From Isoetes taiwanensis (lineage: Eukaryota > Streptophyta > Lycopodiopsida > Isoetales > Isoetaceae), in contig JAJEKV010000207.1 in NCBI GenBank assembly GCA_021234155.1, forward strand, positions 372,001-436,000: a DNA stretch of 64,000 bases. Direction: 5' to 3'. Every line of letters begins with the position of its first letter. Position 1 is the stretch's first letter. Position numbers and translations under genes: made by a program. Under the pieces are notes generated by a model that was not told where the DNA came from, searched no databases, and saw nothing but the letters and a program-made list of their open reading frames with translations. Positions 1 through 12,719 of this stretch are shown one piece after another.

Positions 1-1252
1 GGTTTAATTTTGCAGCCCATAGGAAGCTTTGCTCTTGCAATCCAACATTCATCATCACTCGATAGTAGCTCTGCATCCAGTTGACCAGAACTCAGGAGAA
101 GGTGAAAAGTACAACAGGCTTGAATATAAATTTTACAGTTTGAGCCCAGCTTGATAGCACCACTACAGGGAATATGTTGTTGTAGAAGCTTAGAATGGTT
201 GACCATAACGAAGGTACAGGCTAAGCCAACAACAAAGATTGTTGGAGAAGAATCAATGACAGGCGTATCTTCTGAAAGATAGGCAACATCTACATCATTG
301 ATGGAGTCTTCAACAACAAAAAGATATTCAACAAAAGATTCTTCTGTAAATTCAAAAATACAGACCCCTGCAAGAATTCCAAAAGTGTCATTTTCTTCAA
401 AAATACAGGATTCTTCCTGGAGGGATAGCCCTTCAATCAAATTTGTTATTTGAGCGACTGAAGTGGGTTTGTTAACTGAGAAGTAGATGATGAAGTAATG
501 GATTCTTCCTGGAGGGATAGCCCTTCAATCAAATTTGTTATTTGAGCGACTGAAGTGGGTTTGTTAACTGAGAAGTAGATGATGAAGTGGGTTTGTTAAC
601 TGAGAAGTAGATGATGAAGTAATGGAGGTAGGATGTGAAGAATATTTACTAGGATACTGATAGGTATAGTGCCCATAACCCATGCATATCTGATTGATCT
701 TTGGTCACTTTAGGGTGCATCCCCATTTCTCTTCCACATCAGCAAATCAAGAAGACCCATTCCTATTACGACCTGATACCAGAAGAAGACAAAAGAATCC
801 TCAATAGAGATCTTGCAAGAAGACAAAATTCTTGCAAGAGGACAAATTGTTCTCTGCTAGAAGACAAACTAAGTTTCAATTTAAGTTTTTCGGAAGTAGG
901 CTGGAACTTTCTAAATCAATTCAGTTTTCTGTGCCATGTAGGCTAAAACCAGGAAGCGGAAGTACGTTGATTTTTGTCCTATTCGCCACGAAGCAAAGGA
1001 AGAGGCCTATTTCGGTCTAATGAAGATCCCCCCTTAGAAGTAGGTCTCTCCGATCTTGAGGAGGATTCTTGACATGTTGCTGAGAAAGATAGGCCTGTTT
1101 AGGCTTGATTTTCTCACCCCTTTCTTTACGCATAAGAGTTAGCTCAATTAAATCATCAATAATCTCTTCCCAGGTGGCACTAAATGAAATTGAACGTTGA
1201 TAATTTTTGTTGGTAAGACTCTACAATCCTCATAGTGCATGCCTCTGACGCA
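1..1252. other. Non-coding stretch, no gene recognised
   Basis: No reading frame in this stretch shows a recognisable domain, and the short frames at 701-1020 overlap each other in different frames with no coding character. The one structured item is the tandem duplication at 409-620, listed separately. Confidence 0.5.
409..620. repeat. Nested tandem duplication, 92-bp and 32-bp periods
   Basis: A unit beginning GATTCTTCCTGGAGGG occurs at 409 and again at 501, a 92-bp period. Inside the second copy, the segment GAAGTGGGTTTGTTAACTGA is repeated again after 32 bp (near 552 and 584). Copies are almost identical, so the duplication is recent. Confidence 0.85.
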
Positions 1253-2316
1253 TCACAGATAAATCTGACTGAAGTAGTCATTATCTGTGGCCCAGACACA
1301 GACTATAGGCTGCCCTCTGTTGTCCTTGAGCTTGCCAATTTTCCATTGGCTCCACAGGGACTGGAACAACTGAAAGATATCCTTTGGCATGAAGACCCAC
1401 CAGTTGAAGTCTTTGGGCTGCTTACCACACATGGTAACTTCTGCTAGATCCAGGTACCACTGAATGCAAAGGACATTTATAGCAACGGAATGCAAAAGGC
1501 ACCGTAGCGCCATTTCAATGGTAAAACTTAAAACTCATTATGTACTGAACCCAAGGAAACCTAGTGTGAAGACAAGTCAAGATATGAGATGGCGCCACAG
1601 CGCCATTTCATATCCGCCATGGCGCCATTTCATATCAAGACACAAACGAAAATAACCAGCAGAATTTCAAAATGGCACCATAGCGCCATATAATGTAAGT
1701 ATCATACCTTATAAGGTTTCGATCACGTCTGCCCACAGCCCAAAGGATCAAGCTTGCTGCAAAGTGCGTACTGGTGCCTTGTCAATGAATGGTCCTTTGA
1801 AGATGGTCTTTGCAGCAATATCATTCACCTCACAACTGAGCTGCAGGCAGTCCTGCTCATTCACCTCTCCCGACAACACCTGGCATTGCCAGTACTCGTA
1901 TATTTTGGCCATCTGCCCCTGTAACTTTGCAGTGCCTAGCTTTCTGTAAACAAGCTGCGCTGCCAGTACCGAGTGATTGTCACTATATAGAAGTGCATCC
2001 CCATAATATTGTCCTCTGTTTTCCAAGGAACTAATTTCTTTGTGTTGGGGTGGAAGGGGATCACATTGGCGGGTGTGAATACTGGGTGAGGATCACGTTG
2101 GAAAGATTCCAATAGAGTCTTGACGTGTTCCATATTTCTTGGCTTGGAAGTCAAATTTGGAGGGCTCTGGAATAAACCGGACACGTTTATTTTCTTTGTA
2201 AATGTAATGCCGAGAGGAAAAAGATGACGGTGGTCATAAATTTTATTCAATGTCATTTCTGCCATCTTTTCCTTTTCGGATCTTTCCACCTTGAGGCCTT
2301 GGGGCCCCTCTAACAA
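1253..2316 (-). pseudogene. Broken mobile-type protein, possibly ParB-like
   Basis: Three minus-strand fragments (2316-1936, 2026-1748, 1513-1253) follow one another in different frames and look like one decayed protein. The first contains a FQRDPHPVFTPANVIPFHP stretch followed by FYIV; the second contains DNHSVLAAQLVY and then DCLQLSCEVND. That order resembles ParB/sulfiredoxin-like proteins that I associate with multicopy fern and bryophyte genes, where a 'DPHP..TP' strand precedes an 'H..A' helix. The resemblance is from memory and weak. Frameshifts separate the pieces and no start or stop can be assigned. It could equally be an unrelated transposon protein. Confidence 0.3.
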
Positions 2317-2539
2317 GTGCCCGACTATCCGCAGTTTTATTAATGGAACTGGCGCGGACCCCTGGACTTGTGGTGCCGAGGTACCCCCCCTGCTGTGCTT
2401 GCAGTGGCACCACCACCAACACCACCACTGCTAGTGGCCTCACGCTGTGGAGAGGCCAATTGCAGGAGGACTAGGCTGTGGACTAGGAGGTCGAGGGCTT
2501 CATCTTCTTGGTTTCTTTGGAGTGCCCTCAACATGATGT

Positions 2540-2691
2540 GCTATGCCTATGTTTTCTCTTGGTCTTCTCTTTTTCCTCCTCTCCTTTTTCTTCCTGCTCC
2601 TTCCTTGCACTGCCTTCCTTCCCCTCCTCTTCCTTTCTTCTCCTTCTTGCTCCCCCCCCCCCCTTTCTTCTCCTTCTTTTTTTTTTTGAAG
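2540..2691. repeat. Pyrimidine-rich low-complexity tract
   Basis: The plus strand is almost entirely C and T, with runs of ten or more C and of T near 2650-2685. Frames across it encode only S/P/L/F-rich low-complexity peptide. Confidence 0.7.
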
Positions 2692-2891
2692 AACGTGATT
2701 TACTTCATATTATACACTCAAAATATTACAAAGTACTTCCAGAAGTAAGAAATGTCCCTGAAGCATCAATCACTTTTAGATGATCACTCTATATTGGAAT
2801 TTTAATACGATCAGGCCAATTGGAGATCTGAAAGCAATTATACAACTTTTTACGAATTTCTTGAAGCACCACCTGAGAAGAAATACGCTTA

Positions 2892-5501
2892 TCATAAAAG
2901 ACCTTTCTGCCTTCGCTTCAATACACTCCATATTAGCCAAGACTTTGCCATGTGAAATGCAATCCTTTTAGAAGTAGTCCACTGATTTGGATAAATACCC
3001 AAAAGAAAGTGCTGACTATCCAAAGATACTCCAAAAAGAGAATGCAGCCAGGACCTAAGACTACCCAGCTCTGCACACAAATATAAACAGTGCTCCAATG
3101 TTTCAATACACCACTCACACATTGGGCAAAGTGGGCTTACTCCCGGCTTAAAGCAATGAACCATCTCATTAACTCTCAAAGAGCGATGAATCACCTGCCA
3201 AAGTAGAACATTTACCTTTGGAGGATTATATTTAGACCAAACAAGGTTCCAGATGGATTGCCATTGAGAAGGCAAAGTCTGTAAAGTATTTGAGGAGGTA
3301 AGCAATCTGTAGCATGAGATGACTAGCTTCTTGCCTTCTTTAATACCTTGAACAAAGTTCCAGCATCTCTTGTTACCCACCTTCTTAATTAGAGGAAGAG
3401 CACTTGCTACATAAGCCCATATACTGATATCTTTATCCAACAACCCATATGTCTCCTGAAACCATTGCCAAGGAGCAATGTCAATACCAAAATACCACTG
3501 TTCAATAGAAATAATACCCGCTCTCCTCCACCTCGCTTGGGAATGCACATGCATAAATTCGACAACTGGGTGTAGTTGTCCATGAGTATACAAAGGCAAC
3601 CACAGAAAGGGGGAAGATGCCTGAAGACAAGCTTCCCAATCAAATGTAATCACCTGCTGGACTACCTTCCAGGCCCGAAGCAAGCCTTTCAGTTCAATGG
3701 ATATAACAATGCCCAAGGGAGCTCAATTCTCACACCTCGCTTATGAAAAACCATACACTTCTTTACTGATTGTTTAAGTAACTTCATACCTGGTGATGCA
3801 CAATCATCTTTCAACAAACTGAACAATAGCTTAGAAGCTAAGACCTTACCCTGTAAAGAAAGATCCAACATACCAAGACCTCCTTGTTGTTTAAACAACA
3901 TACATTTCTTCCACGCCACCTTCACAGTGCCTCCTTGATCTCTTACAATCTTTTTTATCTCTGCAAACTTAGAAGCTGGAGCCAATAGAACCGAAACCAA
4001 ATAAATATGCGTATTGTTCAATACTGACTTAGCTACTTGAATTCTACCTGCCAAGGATAACTTTGAACCTCTCCACCAAATCAGTTGCCTTTGTAAATTT
4101 AAGATAATTTCATCCCATGCTTCATTCATGTCAATATCTAAACCAAAGGGGACTCCTAGAAGCTTTGTCTTTGCAGATGGTACAACAACCTTCCAGGCAT
4201 ACTCATATAAAAAATGCGGAACTGCTTCCTTCCCCACCCATAAAGCACTACACTTAGCCCAATTAAGGAGACAGCCAGATGCAATTGAAAATATATCCAA
4301 AATCTTTTTGATTATCTGCATATTATTCTCTTCACCATCCACTAGCAAGAAGGTATCGTCTGCAAACTGATTAACCAAAACCTGTTCACCTTCCTCCAAT
4401 AATAATCCCTTTATCAAACCATCCTTTTCAGCCTCATGCAATAGTTGCGAAAGTCCTTCTGCCACTAAAAGAAGCTAGAGGGCAACCTTGCCTTATTCCA
4501 CGTTCAATTGGAAAAAGCACCAATGGTTCTCCATGATACAATACTACCCCCTTAGCAGAAATCAACATTTTTTGCATCATAGAACGGAAACCAGACCCAA
4601 ATCCCAATTTCAAAAGCATGGCATCCAAGAAAGTCCACTTCACACTATCATAAGCTTTAGCAAAATCCAATTTTAAACATAAAAGATTTTGACCTGAACA
4701 TTAGGCCCAATGAACTCCTTCATATGCTGCCACTATATTATGAAAAATTTGCCGACCTGGAAGAAAGCCTGACTGAGCTACATCTATTCTCAATCCCAAA
4801 ACCTGTTTAAGTCTTTCTGCATAGGCTTTTGCAATAATTTTATAGATAGTAGATAGAAGAGTTATCGGGCGCCAATCATGAATGCTCACAGGTTCTTTCA
4901 CTTTAGGAATAAGAGAAATCAAACCCGTATTCAAAATCCTATCAAATTGATGTGAAGTACACAAATCTTTGTAGGCCTCCATAATGCTTATCGACGCCCA
5001 TTCCCATTACTTTTAAAAAATTCTACTGGGGATACCATCCATACGGACATTTATCCGAAGTTAACTCAAATGTTGTCGCCGTAATTCATACATGGAAAGC
5101 TGGGGTCTCTAACAATTGAGATTCCTCTTGTGAAAGAATTGCATGAACCTTAGAAAGCACAATATCCTGCATTACATCTTCATGAGGCAAGTGTTTGACC
5201 TTAAAAAAGGTTTCAAAGTATTGAGTAAGGGACTGCTTAATCTCATTTGGCTCTGTCATTACCCTCCCATCCCAGAGATAAAGAGTGCATAGTAGCTGCA
5301 TACCCTCTCGCTTTGAAGCTCTAAAAACAGCTTTTTATTACAACGATCTCCATCTTTCAGCCAGGTTAATCCAGATTTAACTCGTGCTGATTGAACTTGG
5401 GCCACTTCAAGACCACGAATAGCATCAATAACCTGTTGCAATCTAAAAGAGTCCGTACCCACTTTCTTAAGCTCCTCTAATTCAGCATATAACTTACTCA
5501 A
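2892..5501 (-). pseudogene. Non-LTR (LINE) reverse transcriptase, broken
   Basis: This is a minus-strand LINE ORF2 remnant in at least six frame-shifted pieces. In protein order they are: the linker upstream of RT (5501-5259, with LTWLKDGDRCNKKLF); the RT fingers (4982-4701, with DWRPITLLSTIYKIIA and AQSGFLPGRQI); the palm (4670-4434, with MDFAKAYDSVKW and RQGCPLA); the catalytic FADD box and thumb (4465-3689, QFADDTFLLVDGE); and the C-terminal zf-RVT zinc-binding region (3716-2892, CPMCEWCIETLEHCLYLC). FADD replaces the usual YADD. The RT-plus-zf-RVT layout is typical of plant L1-type elements. The endonuclease is missing upstream, so the copy is 5'-truncated. Frameshifts lie near 3700, 4450, 4690, 5030 and 5280. 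It cannot encode a working protein. Confidence 0.92.
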
Positions 5502-5770
5502 TGTCTCTTTTTCTTCACGAATGTCTCTTTACTCAATGTCTCTTTACTCAATGTCCCTTTCTTCTCCTTCTTGCTTCCCTTTCCATCCCTTTCCTTCTTG
5601 CTTTTCTTCCCCTCCTTATCCTTCTTTTCCTTTTGATGTTTTTCTTTAGATTTTGGTGCTGATTCTTTAACCTCTTCATCAGTATCAAAAGATTCATTCT
5701 CAGTAGCAGGAACCTCCTTGACAGCACGAGTCTTCGTTTTCTTCTGAGCTCGAAGTCAAGCAGTGTCCAC
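5497..5770 (-). pseudogene. Lysine-rich coding relic (chromatin-type composition)
   Basis: Read on the minus strand from about 5756 down to 5497, one frame is open and encodes a strongly basic stretch with motifs such as KTKTRAVKEVPATE, ESFDTDEEVKESAPK and KEKKDKEGKKSKKE. It ends in two copies of GTLSKET-type repeats caused by a 15-bp duplication at 5515-5550. A stop lies just upstream of the frame, so this is a fragment, perhaps an exon. Composition resembles DEK-type or other lysine-rich nuclear proteins, but no domain can be identified. Confidence 0.35.
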
Positions 5771-6341
5771 TAAGCGAGATGGGTTCTGCGAGTTCAAGGC
5801 CTTCACAACCAAAGAAGGAGAGTTCTTCGACTCATTCAATCGATTCCGAAGAATGCTGTATCCCTTTAAAATCTTGATAGGGCGTCATATGTCTGCCTCT
5901 TGGAAGCTCTTGCAGGTGGGAAGAGCCCATCCCTGTCACTTAGCAGAGCCACTGACATTGGAAATACTTGCAGACATCATTGTGGGATCTTTTCTTCTTA
6001 GTTACTACCTACATCTACAATACATCTAGAATTGATTTTACTGTCGATGTAAATGCACAACATTCATTTGCAAACTAGCTAACTTTTCCTGAACACATGG
6101 AGAAAATGTAAATAGATATACATGTACGTATTGTCATGAAGTAATTTGACATTTCCATTTAGAGCAAACTATTGCAAACTACAGCTACATTACATTCAAA
6201 AACTAAAGAAATCTGTTACAAGCTTTACATCAGTGCAAACAAAAGTGCCAAGTTACAAAATAAAAAAAACATCTTTACTTCTGCAAAAAAAGATGCAATT
6301 ACGTCTAAATTAAGTTATATCACTTATAGAGCAGCTCGTAC

Positions 6342-7086
6342 CTATGTAATGTCAGTATTTTTCTTCATGACATCTCTAATTTTTGGTGAAACCTTTGAGT
6401 TATCTAACCAAAACTGAGCAACCATGTTCTTCATAGCCTGATCTATAGTATTTGTTCTTGGATTTCGGTCTGCTAATGCCCACAGATTTGTTCCATCTAT
6501 TGACATGCTTTTCCTTCTCTCCACTGCTAGTTTCATATTTCTAGGGTGTATTTTCAGCAATTTAGCTGTTAGTAAAGTCTTCTGTAATTCTCCTTCCTCT
6601 CCAACCACCATAGATAGGACAGAACGCTTTGCAGCAAGTTTACCATTGCTATTTGCATGCTTGACATCTTGGAGGCCATCCTTTAGATTCTTTACCAGTT
6701 CTGTCTTCACAATAGCCTCTTGAGGCCTTCCAATGACTAGCTCAAATAGGAATTGCAATCTTTTGTCCTGCAATAATCTTCTTGCAAATATACTTTGCTG
6801 TCTTGGAGTCAAATTAGATACCTCATTCATTATGAGATTTACAGTAGTATTCACCTTTCCGCTAATTGGCTTTGTCATGTATCCCCCCTACAAATCCTTT
6901 GTTTCAATTTTCTTTACCTGGATGTAAGAGTGCTTTGTGAAACTTCATCAACAATAGGATTGAAATCTGATTCCTTTGCTGACTCTAAAGTGCTTGCATG
7001 AGAGTCCAATCCTTCTTCCATAGTTTCTTGTACAACTGGTGCTTTAAGACATCGATCCATTCTGCAGAAACTTGATACAACATCCT
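6342..7086 (-). pseudogene. Transposon-associated protein fragment, possibly two exons
   Basis: A 178-codon open frame (6878-6342) has good coding character, with TPRQQSIFARRLLQDKRL, LFELVIGRPQEAIVKTEL, KIHPRNMKLAVERRKSM and FWLDNSKVSPKIRDV. I associate the 'FARR.L.D..L', 'LAVERRK' and 'FW..NSKVSP..RDV' pattern with multicopy mobile-element-linked proteins of ferns and bryophytes, in which a cysteine-rich transposase-like region follows. Here the frame stops soon after that point, so it is C-terminally truncated. An upstream open piece (about 7085-6923, with MDRCLKAPVVQETMEEG) ends at a GTAAAG splice-donor-like site and is preceded by a TTTTTTGTGCAG acceptor-like site, suggesting an earlier exon. 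The frame does not join cleanly across the putative intron. Confidence 0.45.
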
Positions 7087-7179
7087 GCACAAAAAATCAA
7101 ATTGTCAAGCAGATTTGTATTATTGTTCAAAGAAAAGGGATTTTAATTTCTTCAATATACATTTGATTCTTGACATGCA

Positions 7180-7315
7180 TTCGATTTAGGAGCAGCCAAT
7201 GTTTGATCGGTTGAGGGAAGTTCAAAATGTGTGCCAAGATTTCGAGGAGAATGGGTATAATTATGGAGAATATTTGACGTCAACCACCTTCATTAATAAT
7301 AGGCAACTCATGTAA
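7180..7315 (+). other. Short open fragment, possible terminal exon relic
   Basis: After an acceptor-like TTTAG near 7180, a plus-strand frame reads MFDRLREVQNVCQDFEENG and ends at a TAA near 7314. The composition looks coding, but there is no recognised domain and no upstream exon. Confidence 0.2.
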
Positions 7316-7737
7316 AATTCAAAATGTACATTATAAATACTTTAACCTAGTTCATTTTTCTATATTAATATACAAAAAAGTTCAGACACCCTTTTATGCT
7401 TCTACCCTTCTGTGAGCGGTCCTTTGTAGATGGTTGCTTTAAAGGACATTCTAAAAACACAATGACCCCAATTTTTGGTCCATAGTTGTTTTCTACTTGT
7501 GCGGAAGTGTTGTTTTATGCCAAAAACAACATCAAAATGGCCCCAAAAGTCCACATGGCCCGTTTATCTGGATTTGCACGAAGAGACAGTGGTTTTTTGG
7601 CAGAAATTTCTCACGGTGGTCTTTTGGCCGTTTTTGTCAACGTATCCTTTTTTTTCACTATTGTTTTTATTAGTTTCTCTCTACGTGTGGTTTTTTTGTC
7701 ACTGTTGTTTTTGTAAGAAGTCATGCGTTTTTTTTTT

Positions 7738-8600
7738 GAATATGTAGCAAAATAACAGGGGGTTCCAGGGGGATTTGATATAGATATAATTCTTGAAACC
7801 ATAGACCATATCCCTAAAACAATTCAATGGGTTATTATAAAAAAAAAACATAGATTTAAGATAAAAAATAGTCACATTAGCTCACTAGTTAGATTGGTTA
7901 AAGTAGTCTTATTAGGACATTGAGTTATTTTAGTAGAGGTTCGAATCCCCGTATTTCATATTCTAAAAGCTTAAATGAAACCGTATAGAGGCACGATATA
8001 CCATCAAAACCTTAGGCAAACTCGTATTCGACATCTTAAAATCATAGGCGTCCCCAATCATAATTGAGCATAATCGAAACGAGAGGTGTCCAGAGGCTCC
8101 AACATGATGCCCGGGTCAGAGGATTGATGTGATCCGACGACGTGGTAGTCCAGTGGTGCACCTCGCTTAAAATATGTAGCAAAATAACAGGGGGTTCTGT
8201 GGGGATTTGATATAGATATAATTCTTGAAACCATAGACCATATCCCTAAAACAATTCAATGGGTTATTATAAAAAAAAACATAGATTTAAGATAAAAAAT
8301 AGTCACATTAGCTCACTAGTTAGATTGGTTAAAGTAGTCTTATTAGGACATTGAGTTATTTTAGTAGAGGTTCGAATCCCCGTATTTCATATTCTAAAAG
8401 CTTAAATGAAACCGTATAGAGGCACGATATACCATCAAAACCTTAGGCAAACTCGTATTCGACATCTTAAAATCATAGGCGTCCCCAATCATAATTGAGC
8501 ATAATCGAAACGAGAGGTGTCCAGAGGCTCCAACATACAGTCTGGGCCGTAGGATTGACAGATCCGACGACTGTGGTAGTCCAGGGTACACGTGTAGATT
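7738..8600 (+). mobile_element. Head-to-tail dimer of a tRNA-like SINE unit
   Basis: Two nearly identical 430-bp units lie in tandem (7738-8170, 8171-8600). Each carries RNA polymerase III promoter-like boxes on the plus strand. Box A is TAGCTCACTAG (7878 in unit 1) and box B is GGTTCGAATCC (7938 in unit 1), starting 60 bp apart as in a tRNA with a long variable arm. Units start ATATGTAGCAAAATAACAGG and end with a CCGACGA-GTGGTAGTCCAG-type tail. The same dimer occurs inverted at 60517-61354. The body after box B does not fold like a functional tRNA, so this is a tRNA-derived dispersed element rather than a tRNA gene. Confidence 0.65.
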
Positions 8601-8751
8601 TACGTATTACTACTAATGAGCGTATTTCTTTTTTTCTATGCGTTTTGTTTTTTTCCTCTACTTGTAGTTTTTAAAAGTTGTCATTATTTTCTTAGAGAAA
8701 GATGTGTAGTTTTTAAAGAAATTCACATGTTGCATTTAAAAATAATTACTA

Positions 8752-8785
8752 CTAGTAACATTGCCCGGCGTTGCCGGGCTTTGTA
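8752..8785 (-). mobile_element. Helitron 3' terminus (minus strand)
   Basis: On the minus strand, a perfect GC-rich hairpin (GCCCGGC-AAC-GCCGGGC, 8762-8781) is followed about ten bases later by CTAG and then T. That is the arrangement of a Helitron 3' end: a short hairpin, a CTRR terminus, and insertion before T. The matching 5' end was not found, so the extent to the right is unknown. Similar termini occur on the plus strand at 17614-17640 and 18059-18087. Confidence 0.55.
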
Positions 8786-8789
8786 ACAA

Positions 8790-10570
8790 TCTGTTATTTT
8801 TTAAGGCGGGTTTGTTGAACAATTTCAAGGATGAGAAGTGTATGCTAAGCATTTTTGGATGTGGATAATGTGAATATTTTACGCACTATTCATCTAGAGC
8901 AAACTTCTGAGGTAGTCTACTTTTAATATGTGATTTCTAATTAATAGATGTTCTAGCGAAGTCCTAACATGGGCTAGTGGACAATTACATGATAAGCTAT
9001 TATGAGTTACTTCAAGAAGAAATTGCATGTTGCAAATATTTCTTTTCAATCTATGACCACGACTTCTGATGGAGTTAAATGTTAAAGGCACTTGCTAAGA
9101 AAGTAGCTCGTATTTCCTGTGCTGCTTAAGCCCTCGTCGTCCTAATTCAACCTGCATATCCCAAAAACTCAGACCCAAAATTATGCTAACAAAACTTATC
9201 CAATTTTTGTAATATCAGAAATATTTTTCGACACTTTAAAACCTAGGGAAACCAACTTAAAACCTATGGAAACCTAGGGTAACAACTCAAAATTGGTTAA
9301 TAGAACTTGACTATTGCTTGCAAATATGAGATTTAGCTACCTGTCAAGCAATTTCAATTGATTTATTTTCCTCTGCTGACTTTAGAAAACATGCATCTAT
9401 TGAGCAAGGTAGCTATTTTATTAAGAACGTTAAAGATGAAAAAGTTTTTTTTATGAACACACTGTTTTGACAAAAATAAGACCATATGTATTTTACAGAA
9501 CAAATTCCAAATTGTAAGATAAACCAATGACAAACCTTTTGTCAAATTACTATTTCTAAACTATTTGAAAAAATAAGAGCATTTATGCTACAAAATAAAT
9601 TGCAAATTGTAATATATAACTAAAAGATATCTAAAAGGATTAACTTCATTTTGTTGGCATTTCGATCCTAGGTTCAAGGAATCATGAGAACCCTCAAAAT
9701 GATGCAATTTGACTTTCCATTTTGTTTGATTCACTATTGGGATGAATTTGCTAACTTCAATTTGAAGTCTGGTTCTATTTCTTGCTCCAAGTGAAAATGG
9801 CCCTCAGGTATTTGGCTTGTATTAGATGATCTTGATGTGCTCATTACAATTGCCTGCAATTTTGAAATTGTTAGAGTTGATAACCTCATTACATTTGCAT
9901 GCAATATAATTATTCATCCTATGGAATGGCTCCAAATTTTCTGAGTCATGTCTTATTCAGTGATGAATCTCAATAGGAGGCTGCTCAAATGGATGGATTG
10001 CTCTCAGAGTTCATTGGCATGTGAAGAACTTCAATGCATTCAAATCTAGAGAACACCAGTTAGTTACCACATTTTAAGAAAGCACTGGACATAAAGAAGC
10101 ATTAAATGGGAATGACAGTCATATAGCAAATAAGCACATGCAAAAGAAAAATTGATGCGATGACTATTAATTTTGAAAAAAATCTCTTCATGCTATTGTT
10201 GAAACTTTCCGGATTGAGCAATTAATCCAGTCATGTAGCAAATAAGCCTGCGTAAATAAAAAAGTAGTGTGATTGACTGATTGAACATTTAATGTAGTTT
10301 CTGGCACATAAGATCTTTTGCAATTGAGACTTTATAGCAAATTGATATATTTTCTTAAGTGCACAAAGGTAGTAGAGAACACTTTCATACCAGACTCCAA
10401 ACGCCCATTCATTGTAGGCATGCTATGTGTATGCACCATCCACATACTGCCTTCTACAGTGAAAGACAACCACAAATTAGCTCAGGACAAATGAGATTCA
10501 AGTCAGGCATTCTCTTGATAAGGTGGCACAAAAATAAGTACATCTTATATTATAAAGTTATTCTGTAAGT
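8790..10570. other. AT-rich non-coding stretch
   Basis: No gene recognised; only short frames. A segment near 9140-9260 (AAAAACTCAGACCC, CCAATTTTTG, AAAACCTAGG in order) recurs, diverged, near 21060-21170 in the same orientation, so a dispersed repeat is present. It may be internal sequence of the Helitron ending at 8752. Confidence 0.4.
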
Positions 10571-11335
10571 GTTGGACCCAGCCCTAATTTAGACGGCTAG
10601 GATTAGATCTGACGATCCAAAAATAACCAAAACAAAGCGTTATATAGCCTAGACAACATCGAGCTCTCCTAACATAGACTTTCGAACCTCTGGTGGAGGT
10701 TTTTTATTTAGGCTCTGGAAAATGATGGATGTGTGTTTTATTTCGCAGCAGGGCCTATCACTCTGCTTGCCAAAGTCGTGAAGAAAGCTCAAGTGGAGCT
10801 CTACAACTCGATAATTAGTTATTGAGAAAGCCAAGGCGGATCCGGGTCAGTATTTTTAATTTCAGAAAGGTGTCCAATCACTCTGCTTGCTAAAGTCGTG
10901 AAGAAAGCTCAAGTGGAGCTCTACAACCCAGCCCTAATTTAGACGGCTAGGATTAGATCTGACGATCCAAAAATAACCAAAACAAAGCGTTATATAGCCT
11001 AGACAACATCGAGCTCTCCTAACATAGACTTTCGAACCTCTGGTGGAGGTTTTTTATTTAGGCTCTGGAAAATGATGGATGTGTGTTTTATTTCGCAGCC
11101 AGGCCTATCACTCGCTTGCCAAAGTCGCGGAAGAAAGCTCAAGTGGAGCTCTACAACCTGGATAATTAGTTATTGAGAAAGCCAAGGCGGATCCGGGTCA
11201 GTATTTTTAATTTCAGAAAGGGTCCAATCACTCGCTTGCTAAAGTCGTGAAGAAAGCTCAAGTGGAGCTCTACAACCGGATAGTGTAAGTAGTTTTTTAT
11301 CAGTTATTTTAGAAAGCCAAGGCGGATCCCATCAA
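10571..11335. repeat. Tandem 351-bp repeat, two copies plus partial third
   Basis: The unit starts near CCCAGCCCTAATTTAGACGG at 10576 and again at 10927. Within each unit a shorter block (TTGCYAAAGTCGTGAAGAAAG to GTGGAGCTCTACAAC) occurs twice, and a further partial copy ends near 11280. Copies differ by single bases and one-base indels. The block reads as a short basic peptide frame (AKVVKKAQVELYN), but no full gene is present. The opening phrase resembles the repeat at 63070-63180 (GAGCCCTAATTTGAATGGCC). Confidence 0.85.
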
Positions 11336-12420
11336 GGAGGTGCCATTATCCATTTTGTCGCTATCCCGATTAAACCTTTGTTCTCCAAAAATAACTCGAA
11401 GTTTATTGTTACTTTGGATCTTGCGGTCATAAAGCCTTTAAGGAAGCCCGTAAATATTCTAAGGCCGGAGGAAAAAGCTTACAAATCTATCACTATTCCA
11501 ACCGAATAGAACTTCCGTGTTTTTACCGATGCAAAATATCCGCATGTAGCTTGTTTAACGCTTTTATGATATTCTTAATATTTGGCTATAGCTTTTGTGC
11601 GTTTGGGCCTTTCGGAGTAGGAGCTTATTCTTTATCTTTTTTTTGTCTAGGGTTGGAGAGCTTCCCTTCTCCGCAAAAATGGTGTGCATCGCACAACAGC
11701 GATCGCGGATGATCTGCCGGCAATGCAGAGCTGCAATCTCACGTGCCTTCCCGAAAATTACCGGATGAAATACTATTTCTATCATATTCTTTCATGGCCT
11801 CACCGCGCGTTGAGAGGATTATAACAAAAAATTGTTGGCTATGTCCTTGCTAAGATGGAAGAAGAAAGCACAGAGTGTCATGGGCACATAACCTCTTTGG
11901 TTGTGCTTAGAACGCACCGAAATTAGGTCGGGCTACTAAGCTTATGAGCCAGTGCAGAGGGCTATGCAAGATGTTTTTGGGGCTGAGTATCTATCTCTTC
12001 ATGTGAGAAAAAGCAACCGCGGTCGCATTTCATTTGTACACTAAGACCTTGGGGTACGTAATTAATGATATTGAGGCTAAATATTATGCGCATAAAGTGA
12101 GGATGCTTATGATATGAGGAAAATGTTTAAGACTAAAAGCGGATAAAAGTGCTCTTTGTTGTTGGGTCCGAGGTTAAGGCAGAGCTGAAGGCAGATGTTA
12201 AAGCAGAGAGGCGTGATGGAAAAGGCAAGAAGGATGCAGATAAAAAGAGCATTTGAGCAAGGAAGCTAAGGAATCTGATGGTGGAGGTGGGGGAGAAGGC
12301 AGAGACATGAAAGGTGTCTAGCACAACAGAGGGGGAAAAACATGAAGCAAATTTGGAGCTGGATAAAGCATGGTATTTAAATGAAGCATTGTTCCAATCA
12401 ATAGTTTCAGCCATTTTGCA
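11336..12420 (+). pseudogene. Decayed coding relics, function unknown
   Basis: Short plus-strand open pieces have coding-like composition, for example near 11940-12045 (YEPVQRAMQDVFGAEYLSLH) and 12163-12265 (EVKAELKADVKAERRDGKG). All are stopped within 40 codons and do not join in one frame. They may be remains of a gene captured next to the 351-bp repeat. No family recognised. Confidence 0.25.
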
Positions 12421-12719
12421 ATGCCCAATAATTCAGGTGACTTTTAAACCGATATGCTTAAATTACCAAGATTCTTGATTTTGAAATTCCATTCATCTTT
12501 GTTTTGACCATATACAGTGCTTAACCGATATTAGGTTCAGTTTTGTTGGTTTATAAAGTGGTCAATAGTATATTTAAATGCGGCATTGTTGCAGTCAATA
12601 GTTCCACCCTTTTAATGATGCCCGCAGGTGCCTTTTAAACTAATATATGCTTTTATTACCATTGCATTTTTAATGTTAATCCGTTTTGAAATTCCATTCG
12701 TGTTGTTTTGATTATATAG

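Noticed and set aside
7870-7955. Possible tRNA gene (box A and box B present)
   Set aside because: There is no acceptor stem or anticodon arm that folds around the boxes, and the sequence is part of a 430-bp repeated unit, so it is better called a SINE-like repeat.
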